From positions 1-64,000 of the forward strand of contig JANXXI010000386.1 in NCBI GenBank assembly GCA_025350695.1: 64,000 nucleotides of DNA. Direction: 5' to 3'. Below the pieces are notes generated by a model, which did not search any database, had not been told where the DNA came from, and was given only the letters and a program-made list of their open reading frames with translations. Origin of the DNA: Acidobacteriota bacterium (GTDB lineage Bacteria > Acidobacteriota > Terriglobia > Bryobacterales > Bryobacteraceae). A program made the translations under genes and the position numbers. How positions within the stretch are numbered: the stretch's first letter is position 1; every line of letters begins with the position of its first letter. This document shows positions 26,350 to 36,936 of the stretch, one piece after another.

Positions 26350-28908
26350 CTAGTGTACCCTAATCAACATGACGCCGGTTTGCTTGCGGTCAGCTCCGTA
26401 CGTAACCGCTTCGATCGTGTTGGACTTGCCGTTGATGCTTTGAAGCACAGGATTCTGCTGCGCGCCACCACCACCGCCGGGCTGTCCGGGCGCCGGAGCT
26501 TGCGCCGGGACCGTTCCGACGAAGGCAACGCCCGGAGGATTGTCGATGATGCGCAGGTCGCCCGTAGTCAAATCGTAGATTAAGTAATTAGTTCCTGCAT
26601 TGTTGGCCTTGGTTCCGCGCGCGATTAGTTTCCTGGTGGCGGGCAAAACCGTGGATATAGTAACGGTGGCGAAACCTTCCGGCGTCGGCATGAGGCGCGA
26701 CGAGGCAAGTTCCATATCGAAGTAGACGATTCCCGCGTCGCCGGCTACACGATTGGTTGCTAAGCCGACTACCGCGTTCAAATCGGAGATGGGAGCCAGG
26801 TTGGTAAACGAGGCCACTTCCGGCGGCAGGTCGAAGCGGAAGGTGGAACTGGTGACGCCGTCGAAAACGTAGAGTGTATCGGAACGGTTGGCCGTCGACG
26901 TGTTCGCGCCGTAAACGTAATCGTTCAATTCATTTTCAGAATTTCCCGATGCGTTAAAGGATCCGGATCCCGGCAAAGCCACGAATTCCACGCCTGGGGT
27001 GGCCAGATCATAGGTTGCGAAACCTTGCGCCGGGCAAGGGTTCTTGATCGCGATTTCAGAACTGGCTCCAGCGGAAAAAGCGATCTTGCGCGATAAGTCC
27101 AGTTGGAAGTTTCGCAACTGAGGGGAGCAAACTGCGAAGAACTTGCCCTCCGGCAGCGGAAATGCGCGAATGTTGCCGGCGGCCAAGGGGAATACGACAA
27201 AGCCATGAGCCGATCCATCAGCTTTCGTGGAAACGACGATATAACTTCGCGAGGTGGCATCTAATACGGTGACAGCGCGGAAATTGGCTAAGTTTGCGAT
27301 CCCGCCTGGTAGACCGGGGATTCCCGGGATTCCGGGAATGCCACCGGGTAGACCTGGGATTCCGCCTCCGCCCACTGCTGCTGGTTGCGCCGGCGGAATA
27401 ATCGGCAGATAGTCGGCCGGAAAGTCTCTAGTAGCCGTCACTTTCCCCGTCGCGTCAACTATGGCAAGCTTCGCTTTTGTTGGTTTGTCCACGTTATCCG
27501 CAACCAACACGCCAAAGCTGTTGGCCGCTATGGCTACCGGGGCCCCAATTGCTTTTGTAATGCCGTCGCCCAAATCATAAGTGGCCGTAAGGAGAGCAAC
27601 AGGGACATTGCCGATACCACCACCACCGCCGCCAATCCCTGGGATGCCGCCGCCAGCCCCGACCGCCGCATCTTTTACTTCGCCCGTTTCCGGATCAATC
27701 GTTTTCGCCGACGGAGTTTGTCCGCCAATGAGTACGGTGAAATCCCCCCGGCCAGCCGATCCTATGTTTACGCCGTTAGCGGGTAAGTCTATCGACATCG
27801 CTTCTTGTCTGGCTGGATTGTACAAAGCCACCTTACTTGAAACTCCCGCGGTTGCGTCGGCGGCGGGGGGACCCACAAACGCGGCTAGTGCATTTCCATC
27901 GTTAGCCGCCGTGAACGGAGACGCCTGGTTCCGGTTGGCCGTGGTCAGGCAGCCGTCGACCTTGTTCCACTTCTTGTTGAGCAGATCCGCGACAAAAGAA
28001 GGGTAGCAGCCGTCGTCTGCTCTGGCGGCGGCCAAGCCGATGTAGCCCGGGCGCAAATCGCTGGCCGTGAAGCCCCGCAAGTCAGGAGTACCGGCGGGTA
28101 TGGGAAGGTAGCTTACCGCAGGCTCTGGGATGCGTTGGTAAAGGGTGCGGTTCGCACTGTTGTTGGCAACTTGAAGAATGATGACATCGCCGGGCTGCGC
28201 GGTTCCGGGAAGGTCGATCGTGACATCAAATTCGCCCACTCTATCGGGGGATGCCGTAGCTTTTGCCTCAGCTGGAAATCCGCCGACTACCGCCCGAATT
28301 GCTCCACGTGGTGTGGCCAGGTTGTCCTTATTACCTGCTGCTCCCGTCGCTAAGGCCGGAGCCGCGGGGCCAAGCCCGCTTGCCCGAAGAGTCAACATGT
28401 TTCCTTCAACCTTGAAGTCAGCGGCGCCGAAACCCGCGTCATCGACGGTCTTCACGCTGCTAAAAATATTCAGCACATTGAACCGAACAGGCCTGCTGGT
28501 GACATCTCCACGCTTAACTGTGAGCACGGCTTGTCCGTTCGGGACTTCGTAGGGGACTTGAGCGACTATGAGGCTGGGGCTTGCGGAGTAAATCGGAGCG
28601 GGCCGGTTGTTGATGGTCACCGTAATGGCGGGATCGCTGATAGTGGTTGGCCAGGGCGTGTCCTTGGCCGTGACAGGTTCCGCCGGACCAAGATTGAGAC
28701 CCTTGATCCAGATCAAGCCTCCAGCGCCAACGGTTGTGGGAGCCGGCGCCTGCGTGAATGCATTAATGACCCCACGGGGGCTGACCACTGGCGCATTGGG
28801 AACCTGCGCCCAAACCGCTGAACCCACGAACAAACCAACGAGAATCGGAAATTGCCGCATAACCTGATATAACACAAATAACATCATGAAGTTGCGCGGT
28901 ATAATCAA
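26350..28908 (-). CDS. Secreted TIGR03437 domain protein with Gly/Pro collagen-like tracts
   Basis: 'PVVSPRGVINAFTQAPAPTTVGAGGLIWIKGLNLGPAEPVTAKDTPWPTTISDPAITVTINNRPAPIYSASPSLIVAQVPYE'; GIPGLPGGIPGIPGIPGLPGG tract. Confidence 0.88.
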   Translation of the reverse strand: MIIPRNFMMLFVLYQVMRQFPILVGLFVGSAVWAQVPNAPVVSPRGVINAFTQAPAPTTVGAGGLIWIKGLNLGPAEPVTAKDTPWPTTISDPAITVTINNRPAPIYSASPSLIVAQVPYEVPNGQAVLTVKRGDVTSRPVRFNVLNIFSSVKTVDDAGFGAADFKVEGNMLTLRASGLGPAAPALATGAAGNKDNLATPRGAIRAVVGGFPAEAKATASPDRVGEFDVTIDLPGTAQPGDVIILQVANNSANRTLYQRIPEPAVSYLPIPAGTPDLRGFTASDLRPGYIGLAAARADDGCYPSFVADLLNKKWNKVDGCLTTANRNQASPFTAANDGNALAAFVGPPAADATAGVSSKVALYNPARQEAMSIDLPANGVNIGSAGRGDFTVLIGGQTPSAKTIDPETGEVKDAAVGAGGGIPGIGGGGGGIGNVPVALLTATYDLGDGITKAIGAPVAIAANSFGVLVADNVDKPTKAKLAIVDATGKVTATRDFPADYLPIIPPAQPAAVGGGGIPGLPGGIPGIPGIPGLPGGIANLANFRAVTVLDATSRSYIVVSTKADGSAHGFVVFPLAAGNIRAFPLPEGKFFAVCSPQLRNFQLDLSRKIAFSAGASSEIAIKNPCPAQGFATYDLATPGVEFVALPGSGSFNASGNSENELNDYVYGANTSTANRSDTLYVFDGVTSSTFRFDLPPEVASFTNLAPISDLNAVVGLATNRVAGDAGIVYFDMELASSRLMPTPEGFATVTISTVLPATRKLIARGTKANNAGTNYLIYDLTTGDLRIIDNPPGVAFVGTVPAQAPAPGQPGGGGGAQQNPVLQSINGKSNTIEAVTYGADRKQTGVMLIRVH

Positions 28909-28938
28909 TGTTTAACCAGTCATTCTTGAATCGTCACG

Positions 28939-30135
28939 ATGAGCACCACAGTCACCAATCCAATTGCCCCCGTGGCCTCGTCGCCTCCCACCGTCACAAC
29001 CAATTACGTACCCCTGATCTTGTTGTGCCTAGGGCACTTTTTTATTGACCTCTACTCCAGCGCGCTGGGAGCCTTCCAACCACTACTTGTGGCAAAACAC
29101 GGCATGAGTTTGGCGCAGGCAGGTATCTTGGGCGGCGCGCTGGTTTTCTCAGCTTCTCTGGCGCAACCACTTTACGGATATCTTTCTGACCGCTACCGAA
29201 GTAAGTTGTTTTCGTGCCTGGCGCCTGCGGTTGCGGGAGTGTTCATTTGCGCTTTGGGGGTTGCCCCAGGGTACTCTTATCTTTTGCTGGCGGTTTTGTT
29301 GGGTGGCATCGGCATCGCCAGTTTTCATCCGCAGGGTTCGGCCTGGGCTACCTTGGGTATTGAATCTAACAGACAACGATGGTTTGCAGTCTTCATTTCT
29401 TCCGGCACCTTGGGCTATGCATTGGGTCCCACGTTCTTTTCGTTCTTTCTGCCGAGAATCGGGATGGAAAACAGCCTGTGGTTGGCCGCCCCAGGAATTC
29501 TTATCACTCTGTTTTTGATGATGCGTTTGGTCCCGCCGTCCTTCGTGGGCGTAGCAAAAAGCACTTTCGATTGGGACGAATTGTGGCAGGTCCGGCGAAC
29601 CCTATTTCTCCTATACATGTTGGTGTTCATCCGTAGTATCGTACAAGTCACTTATGCCCAAATGCTGCCCCTGTACCTGACCAAGGAACGGGGCTTTTCT
29701 TACCTCGAAGCCACCACCACTCTGAGCCTGTACCTGGCCGCCGGAGCGCTCGGCGGATTTATTGGAGGCAGTCTGGCAGACCGCTGGGGCGGCCGCAGAG
29801 TCATTATTCTCTCCATGTCCCTCTGCATCGTCCCGCTAAGTGTATTCTTCCTAACTAGCGGTTGGATTTCGATCGCGTCCCTAACCTTGGCGGGACTATT
29901 GCTTCTGTTCACCATTCCGGTCAACGTTGTGATGGCGCAGCAACTAGCGCCCAATCAATCAGGGGTGATCTCGGCGTTGATGATGGGGTTCGCCTGGGGC
30001 TTGGCGGGGTTGATCTTCATTCCGCTCACCGGTTGGATTGGAGATCATTATTCGCTCGGCGCGGCTATGGCGTTGCTCGCGGCGTTCCCCGCAATCGGAA
30101 CCGTGCTCGCCTGGATGCTGCCCAAGGATAACTGA
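28939..30135 (+). CDS. MFS transporter (fosmidomycin-resistance-like)
   Basis: 12-TM pattern; '[18 protein letters not shown]', '[16 protein letters not shown]' similar to Fsr-type MFS. Confidence 0.9.
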   Translation: MSTTVTNPIAPVASSPPTVTTNYVPLILLCLGHFFIDLYSSALGAFQPLLVAKHGMSLAQAGILGGALVFSASLAQPLYGYLSDRYRSKLFSCLAPAVAGVFICALGVAPGYSYLLLAVLLGGIGIASFHPQGSAWATLGIESNRQRWFAVFISSGTLGYALGPTFFSFFLPRIGMENSLWLAAPGILITLFLMMRLVPPSFVGVAKSTFDWDELWQVRRTLFLLYMLVFIRSIVQVTYAQMLPLYLTKERGFSYLEATTTLSLYLAAGALGGFIGGSLADRWGGRRVIILSMSLCIVPLSVFFLTSGWISIASLTLAGLLLLFTIPVNVVMAQQLAPNQSGVISALMMGFAWGLAGLIFIPLTGWIGDHYSLGAAMALLAAFPAIGTVLAWMLPKDN

Positions 30136-30136
30136 G

Positions 30137-30826
30137 ATGAAGCCAAAAGCAATTTGCCTGTTGAGCGGCGGTCTTGATTCTACAACCGTTCTTGCCTTGG
30201 CGCGCAGCCTGGACTTTGACTGCTACGCCCTTTCGTTCGACTACGGCCAGCGCCATAAAGTGGAGTTACAAGCAGCGGCGCGCATCGCCAAGGTTCTGGG
30301 CGCAACAGATCACCGAGTGGCTAACATCGATCTGCGCATGTTCGGCGGATCTGCCTTGACCGGCGATATTGACGTGCCCAAGCATCGTTCCGCCGGGGAA
30401 ATGTCCCACGGAATACCCATCACCTACGTACCGGCGCGGAACACGGTTTTCCTGTCCTTCGCGCTCGCCTGGGCGGAAGTGCTGGAGGCGTCCGACATTT
30501 TCATTGGCGTCAATGCCATGGATTATTCCGGCTACCCCGATTGCCGGCCGGAGTTCACCGCGGCTTTCGAAACGATGGCAAATCTCGCCACCAAGGCGGG
30601 TGTTGAGGGCCGCACCAAAATCAAGATTCATTCCCCGTTGATGGAGTTGGATAAGGCCGGAATCATCCGCTTGGCCCGTAAGTTGAACGTCGATCTAGGC
30701 CTCACCCACAGCTGCTACGATCCAGATCCAACGGGACGCGCCTGTGGTTATTGTGATTCTTGTCTGCTACGCAAAAAAGGATTCGCCGAGGCAGGGATGG
30801 TAGATCCAGTGGAGTGCGCCGTTTGA
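30137..30826 (+). CDS. queC: 7-cyano-7-deazaguanine synthase
   Basis: '[16 protein letters not shown]', '[14 protein letters not shown]', '[11 protein letters not shown]', '[17 protein letters not shown]', 'CxxCxxC' zinc motif. Start corrected to ATG 30137. Confidence 0.97.
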   Translation: MKPKAICLLSGGLDSTTVLALARSLDFDCYALSFDYGQRHKVELQAAARIAKVLGATDHRVANIDLRMFGGSALTGDIDVPKHRSAGEMSHGIPITYVPARNTVFLSFALAWAEVLEASDIFIGVNAMDYSGYPDCRPEFTAAFETMANLATKAGVEGRTKIKIHSPLMELDKAGIIRLARKLNVDLGLTHSCYDPDPTGRACGYCDSCLLRKKGFAEAGMVDPVECAV

Positions 30827-31491
30827 AGATCGCCGAAATCTTCTACTCAGTTCAGGGCGAGGGAGCCTTGATCGGAGTCCCCAGCGTTTTCGTTCGCACA
30901 AGTGGATGTAATTTACGTTGCTCCTGGTGCGATACGCCCTATACATCCTGGCAGCCGGAAGGTGTGGAGATGAGCGTGGCGGATATCTCGGATCAAGTTC
31001 AGGCGTTTCACGCGAAGCACGTTGTCTTAACTGGCGGCGAACCCATGATCGCGCCACAAACGCCGGAGCTTCTCGCGGCATTCAAAGCGCGCGGACTGCA
31101 CATCACGATTGAAACGGCCGGTACTGTGGACGCAAACATCGAATGCGACCTGATGTCGATCAGTCCGAAACTGTCGAACTCCACCCCCGAAGGTCCGTTT
31201 CAAGCCCAACATGAGCGCCTCCGCATCAACCAAGCCGTGTTGCGCTCTCTGATGCGTTTCCCTCACCAATTGAAATTCGTCATTGCCGCGCCTGCCGATT
31301 TGGACGAAGTACAGCAACTTGTCAAGGAAATCGAAGCAAAGCCTTCGTCGGTGATGCTTATGCCCGAAGGCGTGGAACAATCCCTCCTTCGCGAGCGTAG
31401 CCTTTGGTTGGTGGAAGAAGCCAAACGACACGGCTACCGCTTCTCCCCCAGACTGCACGTGGATTTGTATGGAAACAAGCGCGGAGTATAA
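30823..31491 (+). CDS. queE: 7-carboxy-7-deazaguanine synthase (radical SAM)
   Basis: TTG start 30823 overlaps queC stop; '[43 protein letters not shown]' with CNLRCSWC cluster motif. Confidence 0.95.
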   Translation: MKIAEIFYSVQGEGALIGVPSVFVRTSGCNLRCSWCDTPYTSWQPEGVEMSVADISDQVQAFHAKHVVLTGGEPMIAPQTPELLAAFKARGLHITIETAGTVDANIECDLMSISPKLSNSTPEGPFQAQHERLRINQAVLRSLMRFPHQLKFVIAAPADLDEVQQLVKEIEAKPSSVMLMPEGVEQSLLRERSLWLVEEAKRHGYRFSPRLHVDLYGNKRGV

Positions 31492-31493
31492 CG

Positions 31494-32099
31494 ATGCACC
31501 TTGACCTTGACATGCTAATGCAGTGGGTCTCTATGTACGGCCCCATAGCGTTGTTCGTTCTACTGGTTCTTGGAATCGTCGGCCTGCCTGTGCCTGACGA
31601 AACATTAATGGTTTTCTGCGGCGCGTTGATCGGGAAAGGCACGCTAAACCCAGAGGCGACCTTCGCCGCGGCGTTCTTTGGGAGCGCGACCGGCATCACC
31701 ATGAGCTACTTCATTGGAAGAACCGCGGGCAAACCATTCCTCGACAAATTCGGGCCCTGGATGCACTTGACGCCCGCCCGTTTGGAGCAAGTCCACAAAT
31801 GGTTTGAGGGTTATGGGCACTGGAGCCTCACGTTCGGCTACTTTGTGCCTGGGGTTCGCCACTTTACGGCGGTTGTAGCCGGCATGACTAATCTTGAGTA
31901 TCCTGTATTTGCCCGCTTCGCTTATATCGGCGCCCTGCTCTGGGTTACAACGTTTCTTACGCTCGGCTACATTATTGGCGACACTTGGCGGACTGCGGCG
32001 GAGAATGCACACCAGGTAGTGGGCATAGGGGCCACACTCATCGCCGCCGGCATCGCGATATTCTTGTTTGTGCGCGGCAAGCGCGGCAAGAAACTATGA
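31494..32099 (+). CDS. DedA family membrane protein
   Basis: 'GLPVPDETLMVFCGALIGKG', 'YFVPGVRHFTAVVAGMTNLEYPVFARFAYIGALLWV'. Confidence 0.92.
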   Translation: MHLDLDMLMQWVSMYGPIALFVLLVLGIVGLPVPDETLMVFCGALIGKGTLNPEATFAAAFFGSATGITMSYFIGRTAGKPFLDKFGPWMHLTPARLEQVHKWFEGYGHWSLTFGYFVPGVRHFTAVVAGMTNLEYPVFARFAYIGALLWVTTFLTLGYIIGDTWRTAAENAHQVVGIGATLIAAGIAIFLFVRGKRGKKL

Positions 32100-32758
32100 A
32101 ATTCATTCTCGTTTTTCTAACGACGTCCTGTTTGGCGGCTCAACCACTTCGGGTGCAGTTGGTGACAGGCGGCCACGATCATGAGCCGTCTATCTATGCA
32201 CTATTCGACAATCAGGCAGGATTTCATACCAACGTAAAGCCCCACCCCCAAGCGTTCGCTGCTGATTTCCGCCGCAATACCGATGTGCTTGTGCTTTACG
32301 ATATGGTCAAGACCGGCCTGGCTGAAGACAAGCGCGCGCGGCTCCGCGACTTCGCTCAAGCGGGAAAAGGCATCGTGATTTTGCATCACGCCATTTGCAG
32401 CCATACCGATTGGCCCTGGTGGTTTGAGGAAGTGTCCGGCGGGGTTTACAACGAAAAATCCACGTTCCTTCATGGCCAAACCATGCCCGTCAAAATCAAA
32501 AAGGAGCATCCCATCACTAAAGGCCTGCGCGATTTCGTCATCAACGATGAGACATACCAACACCTTTGGATTTCCCCGAAGGTGGATGTGCTGTTGACCA
32601 CCACCGATCCAACCAGCGACGGGCCTGTTGCTTGGATCAGCCCTTATTCAAAATCGAGAGTCGTATTCATTCAATTGGGCCACGGCCCGGAAGCGCATCG
32701 CAATCCCAACTATCAACGCCTTGTCCAGCAAGCGATTCTGTGGGCAGGTGGCAGGTGA
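32096..32758 (+). CDS. ThuA domain-containing protein
   Basis: 'VQLVTGGHDHEPSIYALFD', 'GKGIVILHHAICSHTDWPWWFEEVSGG', 'VVFIQLGHGPEAHRNPNYQRLVQQAILWA'. ATG overlaps DedA stop. Confidence 0.92.
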   Translation: MKFILVFLTTSCLAAQPLRVQLVTGGHDHEPSIYALFDNQAGFHTNVKPHPQAFAADFRRNTDVLVLYDMVKTGLAEDKRARLRDFAQAGKGIVILHHAICSHTDWPWWFEEVSGGVYNEKSTFLHGQTMPVKIKKEHPITKGLRDFVINDETYQHLWISPKVDVLLTTTDPTSDGPVAWISPYSKSRVVFIQLGHGPEAHRNPNYQRLVQQAILWAGGR

Positions 32759-33717
32759 CGAAAAAACTCGCTGTAATCTTCGCTCTGTTCGTCGTCCTAA
32801 GCGTGAGCATCTTCGTCATCAACCAGACGGCGCAAATAGTGATACTGGCAAACACGATTAGCCCGGTGTTTGGCCGCGTTGTATTGTTGACGCTGATCGT
32901 CTGTTACGGCGCAATTTTAGCCACGCCAGTGTTGATGATCCTGCGTCTTCCAAAAGCCCTTCAAGATCCACCGGCCGACGAAACTTCAGCGGAGTACGCC
33001 AGCTACTTGACGCAGTTGGGGCAGCGGCTGAAGTCGAACTCGCGCCTGCGGAATTCGACCGGCGCCCTGACAGACCGCCCCAGCATCGAATCGGCGCTTG
33101 CCATCTTGGACGAAGACGCCAACGCGATCATCAAGAAGACAGCCTCAAGCCTATTCGTTAGCACGGCCATTTCGCAAAACGGACGACTAGACACTTTCAT
33201 GGTGCTGGCGGCCCAGACTCGAATGATATGGCAACTGGCCCACGTCTACAATCAACGGCCGGCGCTATCGGAAGTGACGAAACTGTACGCGCACGTGGGA
33301 GCGGCCGTGTTCCTGGCAAGCGAACTGGAAGACTTGGACATTTCGCACCAAATTGAGCCGGTTGTGAAAGCGGCAATCGGTAGTTCGCTGGTTGGCCTGG
33401 TGCCGGGTATCTCCTCGGTGGCGGCCGTCGTCACGCATTCCATTTTGGACGGGACCGCTAATGCCTACCTCACCCTGCGCGTCGGAGTGATCACGCAGAC
33501 TTATTCTAAATCGGTAACGGCGGTGGACCAAAAACGAATCCGTCGCAAGGCAAGCTTGGTAGCCGCTTCCATGCTGGGCTCTATAGTCAGCGAATCCGCA
33601 TCCAAAGTAGTGAAATTGATTCTAGCGGCGGCGAAGGATACAGGCTCAACCGCCGTGCAATCGGCAACCAGCGGAATTCGTCAAATTTTTGCGCCGCCCA
33701 CGAGCCGTGACCGTTAG
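32755..33717 (+). CDS. DUF697 (YcjF-like) membrane protein
   Basis: GTG start 32755 overlaps ThuA stop; two N-terminal TMs and 'LVPGISSVAAVVTHSILDGTANAYLTLRVGVITQTY'. Confidence 0.8.
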   Translation: MTKKLAVIFALFVVLSVSIFVINQTAQIVILANTISPVFGRVVLLTLIVCYGAILATPVLMILRLPKALQDPPADETSAEYASYLTQLGQRLKSNSRLRNSTGALTDRPSIESALAILDEDANAIIKKTASSLFVSTAISQNGRLDTFMVLAAQTRMIWQLAHVYNQRPALSEVTKLYAHVGAAVFLASELEDLDISHQIEPVVKAAIGSSLVGLVPGISSVAAVVTHSILDGTANAYLTLRVGVITQTYSKSVTAVDQKRIRRKASLVAASMLGSIVSESASKVVKLILAAAKDTGSTAVQSATSGIRQIFAPPTSRDR

Positions 33718-33727
33718 GGAGCGGTCT
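33701..33727. repeat. Dispersed repeat copy C (CGAGCCGTGACCGTTAGGGAGCGGTCT)
   Basis: Resembles reverse complement of copies A/B; encodes the C-terminal TSRDR and TAG stop of the DUF697 gene. Confidence 0.65.
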
Positions 33728-34539
33728 TACCCCTTGATCCAAGCATGCTTCGGATCATCAGCCCAAGCGCCATAAGTCCGCCCTTCTCCGCCCAGCACCC
33801 ACGTATAATTCAGCGTGTAACCGGGACAAGCCACCACCGGATGATAGCCACGCGGGATCAAAACCGTATCGCCATGCTCAACCGGATACGCGTGATCAAA
33901 CGGTTCGGGATCGGAAGGATCGGTATACACACGCATGAAGCCAAAACCTTGCTTAGGCTCGCACTGGAAATAATAAATCTCCTCCATCGGCACTTCCGAC
34001 GGCGGGTTAAAACGGTCATGCTTGTGAGGCGGGCACGAAGACCAACCGCCGGGGCGATTAATCGTCTCGCCACAAATCAAATGGGCCGCTGCAATGTTAT
34101 CGGCAACATGCGTATGAACGTCGCGCACCCAATTATCCTTGCCCACCGATTTGGACATCACCGCCGCCCCATCCACATACGCCGGAGCCACGCCAGCCTT
34201 ACCCTCGGCGCCGCCTACAGTCACCCGAGCGCTCGCGCTCAACGCCTGCACTTTTATTTTCGATTCCTTGGGCGCATACAGCATTGAGTGCGTCTGGCCA
34301 ATTGAAGCCCGAGCCGGAACGTCTTCCGCTAACGCGCCAGACGGACCGGAAACCTCCACCCGCACCGGACCCGTATAGAAATCCAGCGAAACTTCCTCAT
34401 CACCGGTCTCGAACGTGTGCTCTCTCAACGAACCACCTAACTCAATAATTGAGAAGGAAAGGTATTTCATATCGCGGCCCCGCCGCGCAATTTCATAAAC
34501 GCCCGGGGCTTCGCCTGGCGACTTGATATGCAGATTCAT
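33727..34539 (-). CDS. iolB: 5-deoxy-glucuronate isomerase (IolB)
   Basis: 'MKYLSFSIIELGGSLREHTFETGDEEVSLDFYTGPVRVEV', 'GWSSCPPHKHD', 'EEIYYFQCEPKQGFGFMRVYTD', 'HGDTVLIPRGYHPVVACPGYTLNYTWVLGG'. Start MNLHIKSPGE chosen. Confidence 0.93.
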   Translation of the reverse strand: MNLHIKSPGEAPGVYEIARRGRDMKYLSFSIIELGGSLREHTFETGDEEVSLDFYTGPVRVEVSGPSGALAEDVPARASIGQTHSMLYAPKESKIKVQALSASARVTVGGAEGKAGVAPAYVDGAAVMSKSVGKDNWVRDVHTHVADNIAAAHLICGETINRPGGWSSCPPHKHDRFNPPSEVPMEEIYYFQCEPKQGFGFMRVYTDPSDPEPFDHAYPVEHGDTVLIPRGYHPVVACPGYTLNYTWVLGGEGRTYGAWADDPKHAWIKG

Positions 34540-34582
34540 CACCTTTAACGTTATCATGACGTTTAACCGCCACAACTCAATT

Positions 34583-35224
34583 ATGTTGCTACCCCGCCTA
34601 TATCCAATCCTTTCCACCGATGCGCTAGAACAGGCCGGTCTTCACTTTGAACATACCGCCGAGGCGATGCTCGAAGCCGGCGTGCGAATCATTCAGCTCC
34701 GCCACAAGGGCCACTGGGGCCACCGCCTCTTCGACCAGGCGAAATGGCTGAACCAGCTCTGCCTCGCCGCCGGCATTGAATTTGTAATCAACGACCGCGC
34801 CGACATTGCCCGCATGCTGGGAGCAGCGCTCCACATCGGTCAAGACGACTTACTTCCGGCCGATGCACGAAAGGTCCTTGGCCCTGACCTCATCCTCGGC
34901 TACAGCACTCACAACGAAGCCCAAATGACGCGAGCGCAGTCCGAACCCATCGACTACCTTGTGTTGGGCCCCATCTTCGGCACCGCATCGAAGGCTAACC
35001 CCGACCCCGTCGTTGGATTGAGCGAACTCGCCCGCCTTCGCCCGTTAACACCAAAGCCACTAGTTGCCATCGGCGGCATCACGCTCGACAACGCGCCATC
35101 GGTCATCGCAGCCGGCGCCGATTCTGTTGCTATCATCAGTGGATTGCTTTCCGACCCCAACCAAATTCGACACACAACTGAACAATGGCTAAAAACACTC
35201 AACAGCCTTCCACCACGCAGCTAG
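34583..35224 (+). CDS. Thiamine phosphate synthase-like protein
   Basis: 'GVRIIQLRHKG', 'FVINDRADIARMLGAALHIGQDDLLPADARKVLG', 'DYLVLGPIFGTASKANPDP', 'PLVAIGGITLDNAPSVIAAGADSVAIISGL'. Confidence 0.93.
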   Translation: MLLPRLYPILSTDALEQAGLHFEHTAEAMLEAGVRIIQLRHKGHWGHRLFDQAKWLNQLCLAAGIEFVINDRADIARMLGAALHIGQDDLLPADARKVLGPDLILGYSTHNEAQMTRAQSEPIDYLVLGPIFGTASKANPDPVVGLSELARLRPLTPKPLVAIGGITLDNAPSVIAAGADSVAIISGLLSDPNQIRHTTEQWLKTLNSLPPRS

Positions 35225-36576
35225 TCCAAGGTCTTGGCCTGCTCGATGCCACCACGCTGATCATGGGCTCCATGATCGGTTCTGGCGTGTTTATCGTCGC
35301 TGCCGACATCAGCCGCCAAGTGGGCTCGCCCGGTGTGATGATGATGACCTGGGTCGTGACGGCCCTAATGTGCATGGCCGGCGCTCTCAGCTATGGGGAA
35401 CTCGCCGCATCCATGCCGCATGCCGGTGGACAATATGTCTACTTGCGGGAAGCCTTCGGCCCACTTAGCGGCTTTCTATATGGATGGACGCTAGTGTCCG
35501 TCATTCAAACTGGAACCATCGCCGCGGTGGGCGTAGCCTTCGCTAAATTCGCCAACGTCTTTTTCCCGTGGATTTCACCAACCAATGAATTGCTTCCCTA
35601 CTTAACCTCGCAACGTTTGGTGGCCATCGGTCTAATTCTATTACTAACCTGGGTCAACACGCGTGGCATCCGCGCCGGCGCCATGGTGCAAAACGTTTTT
35701 ACATTCGCCAAAACCAGCGCGCTGTTGGGGCTGATCATCGCTGCCTTCACCGTTGGCCGCAACCCACAAGCCATCACCGCCAACTTCACCAACTTCTGGG
35801 GCAATGCCGGATGGAATTACGAAACGTTTCGGTTGGCAGGCGTCGCGATGGTGGGCTCACTGTTCTCCGCCGATTCCTGGAACAACGTCACCTTCACGGC
35901 CGGCGAAACACGCAATCCGAAACGCAACCTTCCGCTCTCACTCGTCATCGGTGTTGGGGCCGTGTCGCTCTTATACCTCGCCTGCAATTACGGTTACTTA
36001 CTTGTGCTAACGTTCGACGGGATCAAAAACGCGCCGCAAGATCGAGTGGGAACCGCAGCCGCTTCGGCAATTTTCGGGGAAGCGGGCGTTTCGTTCATGG
36101 CCGCCGCCATCATGATTTCCACCGCCGGGTGTGTCAATGGGCTAATCCTATCCTGCGCCCGCGTCCTCTACGCCATGTCCAAAGACAACTTGTTTTTCGC
36201 AACCGCCAGCCAACTTGATTCCAAAACCGCCGCCCCTGTTAACGCTCTCTGGATGCAGTGCGCCTGGGCCTGCGCTCTAACCCTGTCCGGCAGCTACGGC
36301 GACCTGCTTGATTACGTAATCTTCGCCAATCTCCTGTTCTACATCCTCACAATTTCCGCCGTGATGGTACTGCGCACCACCCAGCCCAATTTGGAAAGGC
36401 CGTACAAAACTTTCGGGTACCCTGTGCTGCCTCTCTTTTACATCGTGTGCGCCAGCTTCATTGAGGTAATGTTGCTGATGTACAAACCAAACTACACGTG
36501 GCCGGGACTAGGACTTGTACTCCTGGGAATTCCTATTTACTACCTCTGGAAACGCGGACAAAACGCCACTGCATAG
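35185..36576 (+). CDS. APC family amino acid permease
   Basis: 'TLIMGSMIGSGVFIV', 'ALSYGELAASMPHAGGQYVYLREAFGPLSGFLYGW'; overlaps ThiE-like gene by 40 nt. Confidence 0.92.
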   Translation: MAKNTQQPSTTQLVQGLGLLDATTLIMGSMIGSGVFIVAADISRQVGSPGVMMMTWVVTALMCMAGALSYGELAASMPHAGGQYVYLREAFGPLSGFLYGWTLVSVIQTGTIAAVGVAFAKFANVFFPWISPTNELLPYLTSQRLVAIGLILLLTWVNTRGIRAGAMVQNVFTFAKTSALLGLIIAAFTVGRNPQAITANFTNFWGNAGWNYETFRLAGVAMVGSLFSADSWNNVTFTAGETRNPKRNLPLSLVIGVGAVSLLYLACNYGYLLVLTFDGIKNAPQDRVGTAAASAIFGEAGVSFMAAAIMISTAGCVNGLILSCARVLYAMSKDNLFFATASQLDSKTAAPVNALWMQCAWACALTLSGSYGDLLDYVIFANLLFYILTISAVMVLRTTQPNLERPYKTFGYPVLPLFYIVCASFIEVMLLMYKPNYTWPGLGLVLLGIPIYYLWKRGQNATA

Positions 36577-36591
36577 CGTATTCTGACAGAT

Positions 36592-36915
36592 GTGAGTACT
36601 TCTCCCAAGTCGGTTTTGACGGACGCCCATCTCGTCCGAGCCACCGGCAAGACTTGGGAGCAGTGGATAGAAATCATAGCGAACAATCCAGAAAACGATG
36701 CTCGTTTCCTGCGGAGTACCTACCAATTGGATTTCTGGTGGAGTATGGCCATCGCTACAACGTTGAACCCTACGCCAACCAAAAATAGGCGAAGCAATCA
36801 CCCGGCGCAAACTTCTCTTTCAAACCTGATCAAAGCCAGCCGCCCCACTCGCGCCAGAGAGTTTACCGAACGCGGCGCTCCGGCTGCGGTATACTCATCA
36901 GAACCCCTACCATAG
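36592..36915 (+). CDS. Hypothetical protein, possibly DUF4287-like remnant
   Basis: 'VRATGKTWEQWIEIIANN...FWWSMAIATT' resembles DUF4287; C-terminal half looks non-homologous. Confidence 0.3.
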   Translation: MSTSPKSVLTDAHLVRATGKTWEQWIEIIANNPENDARFLRSTYQLDFWWSMAIATTLNPTPTKNRRSNHPAQTSLSNLIKASRPTRAREFTERGAPAAVYSSEPLP

Positions 36916-36936
36916 CTATTTGAAAAGAAAACTATT

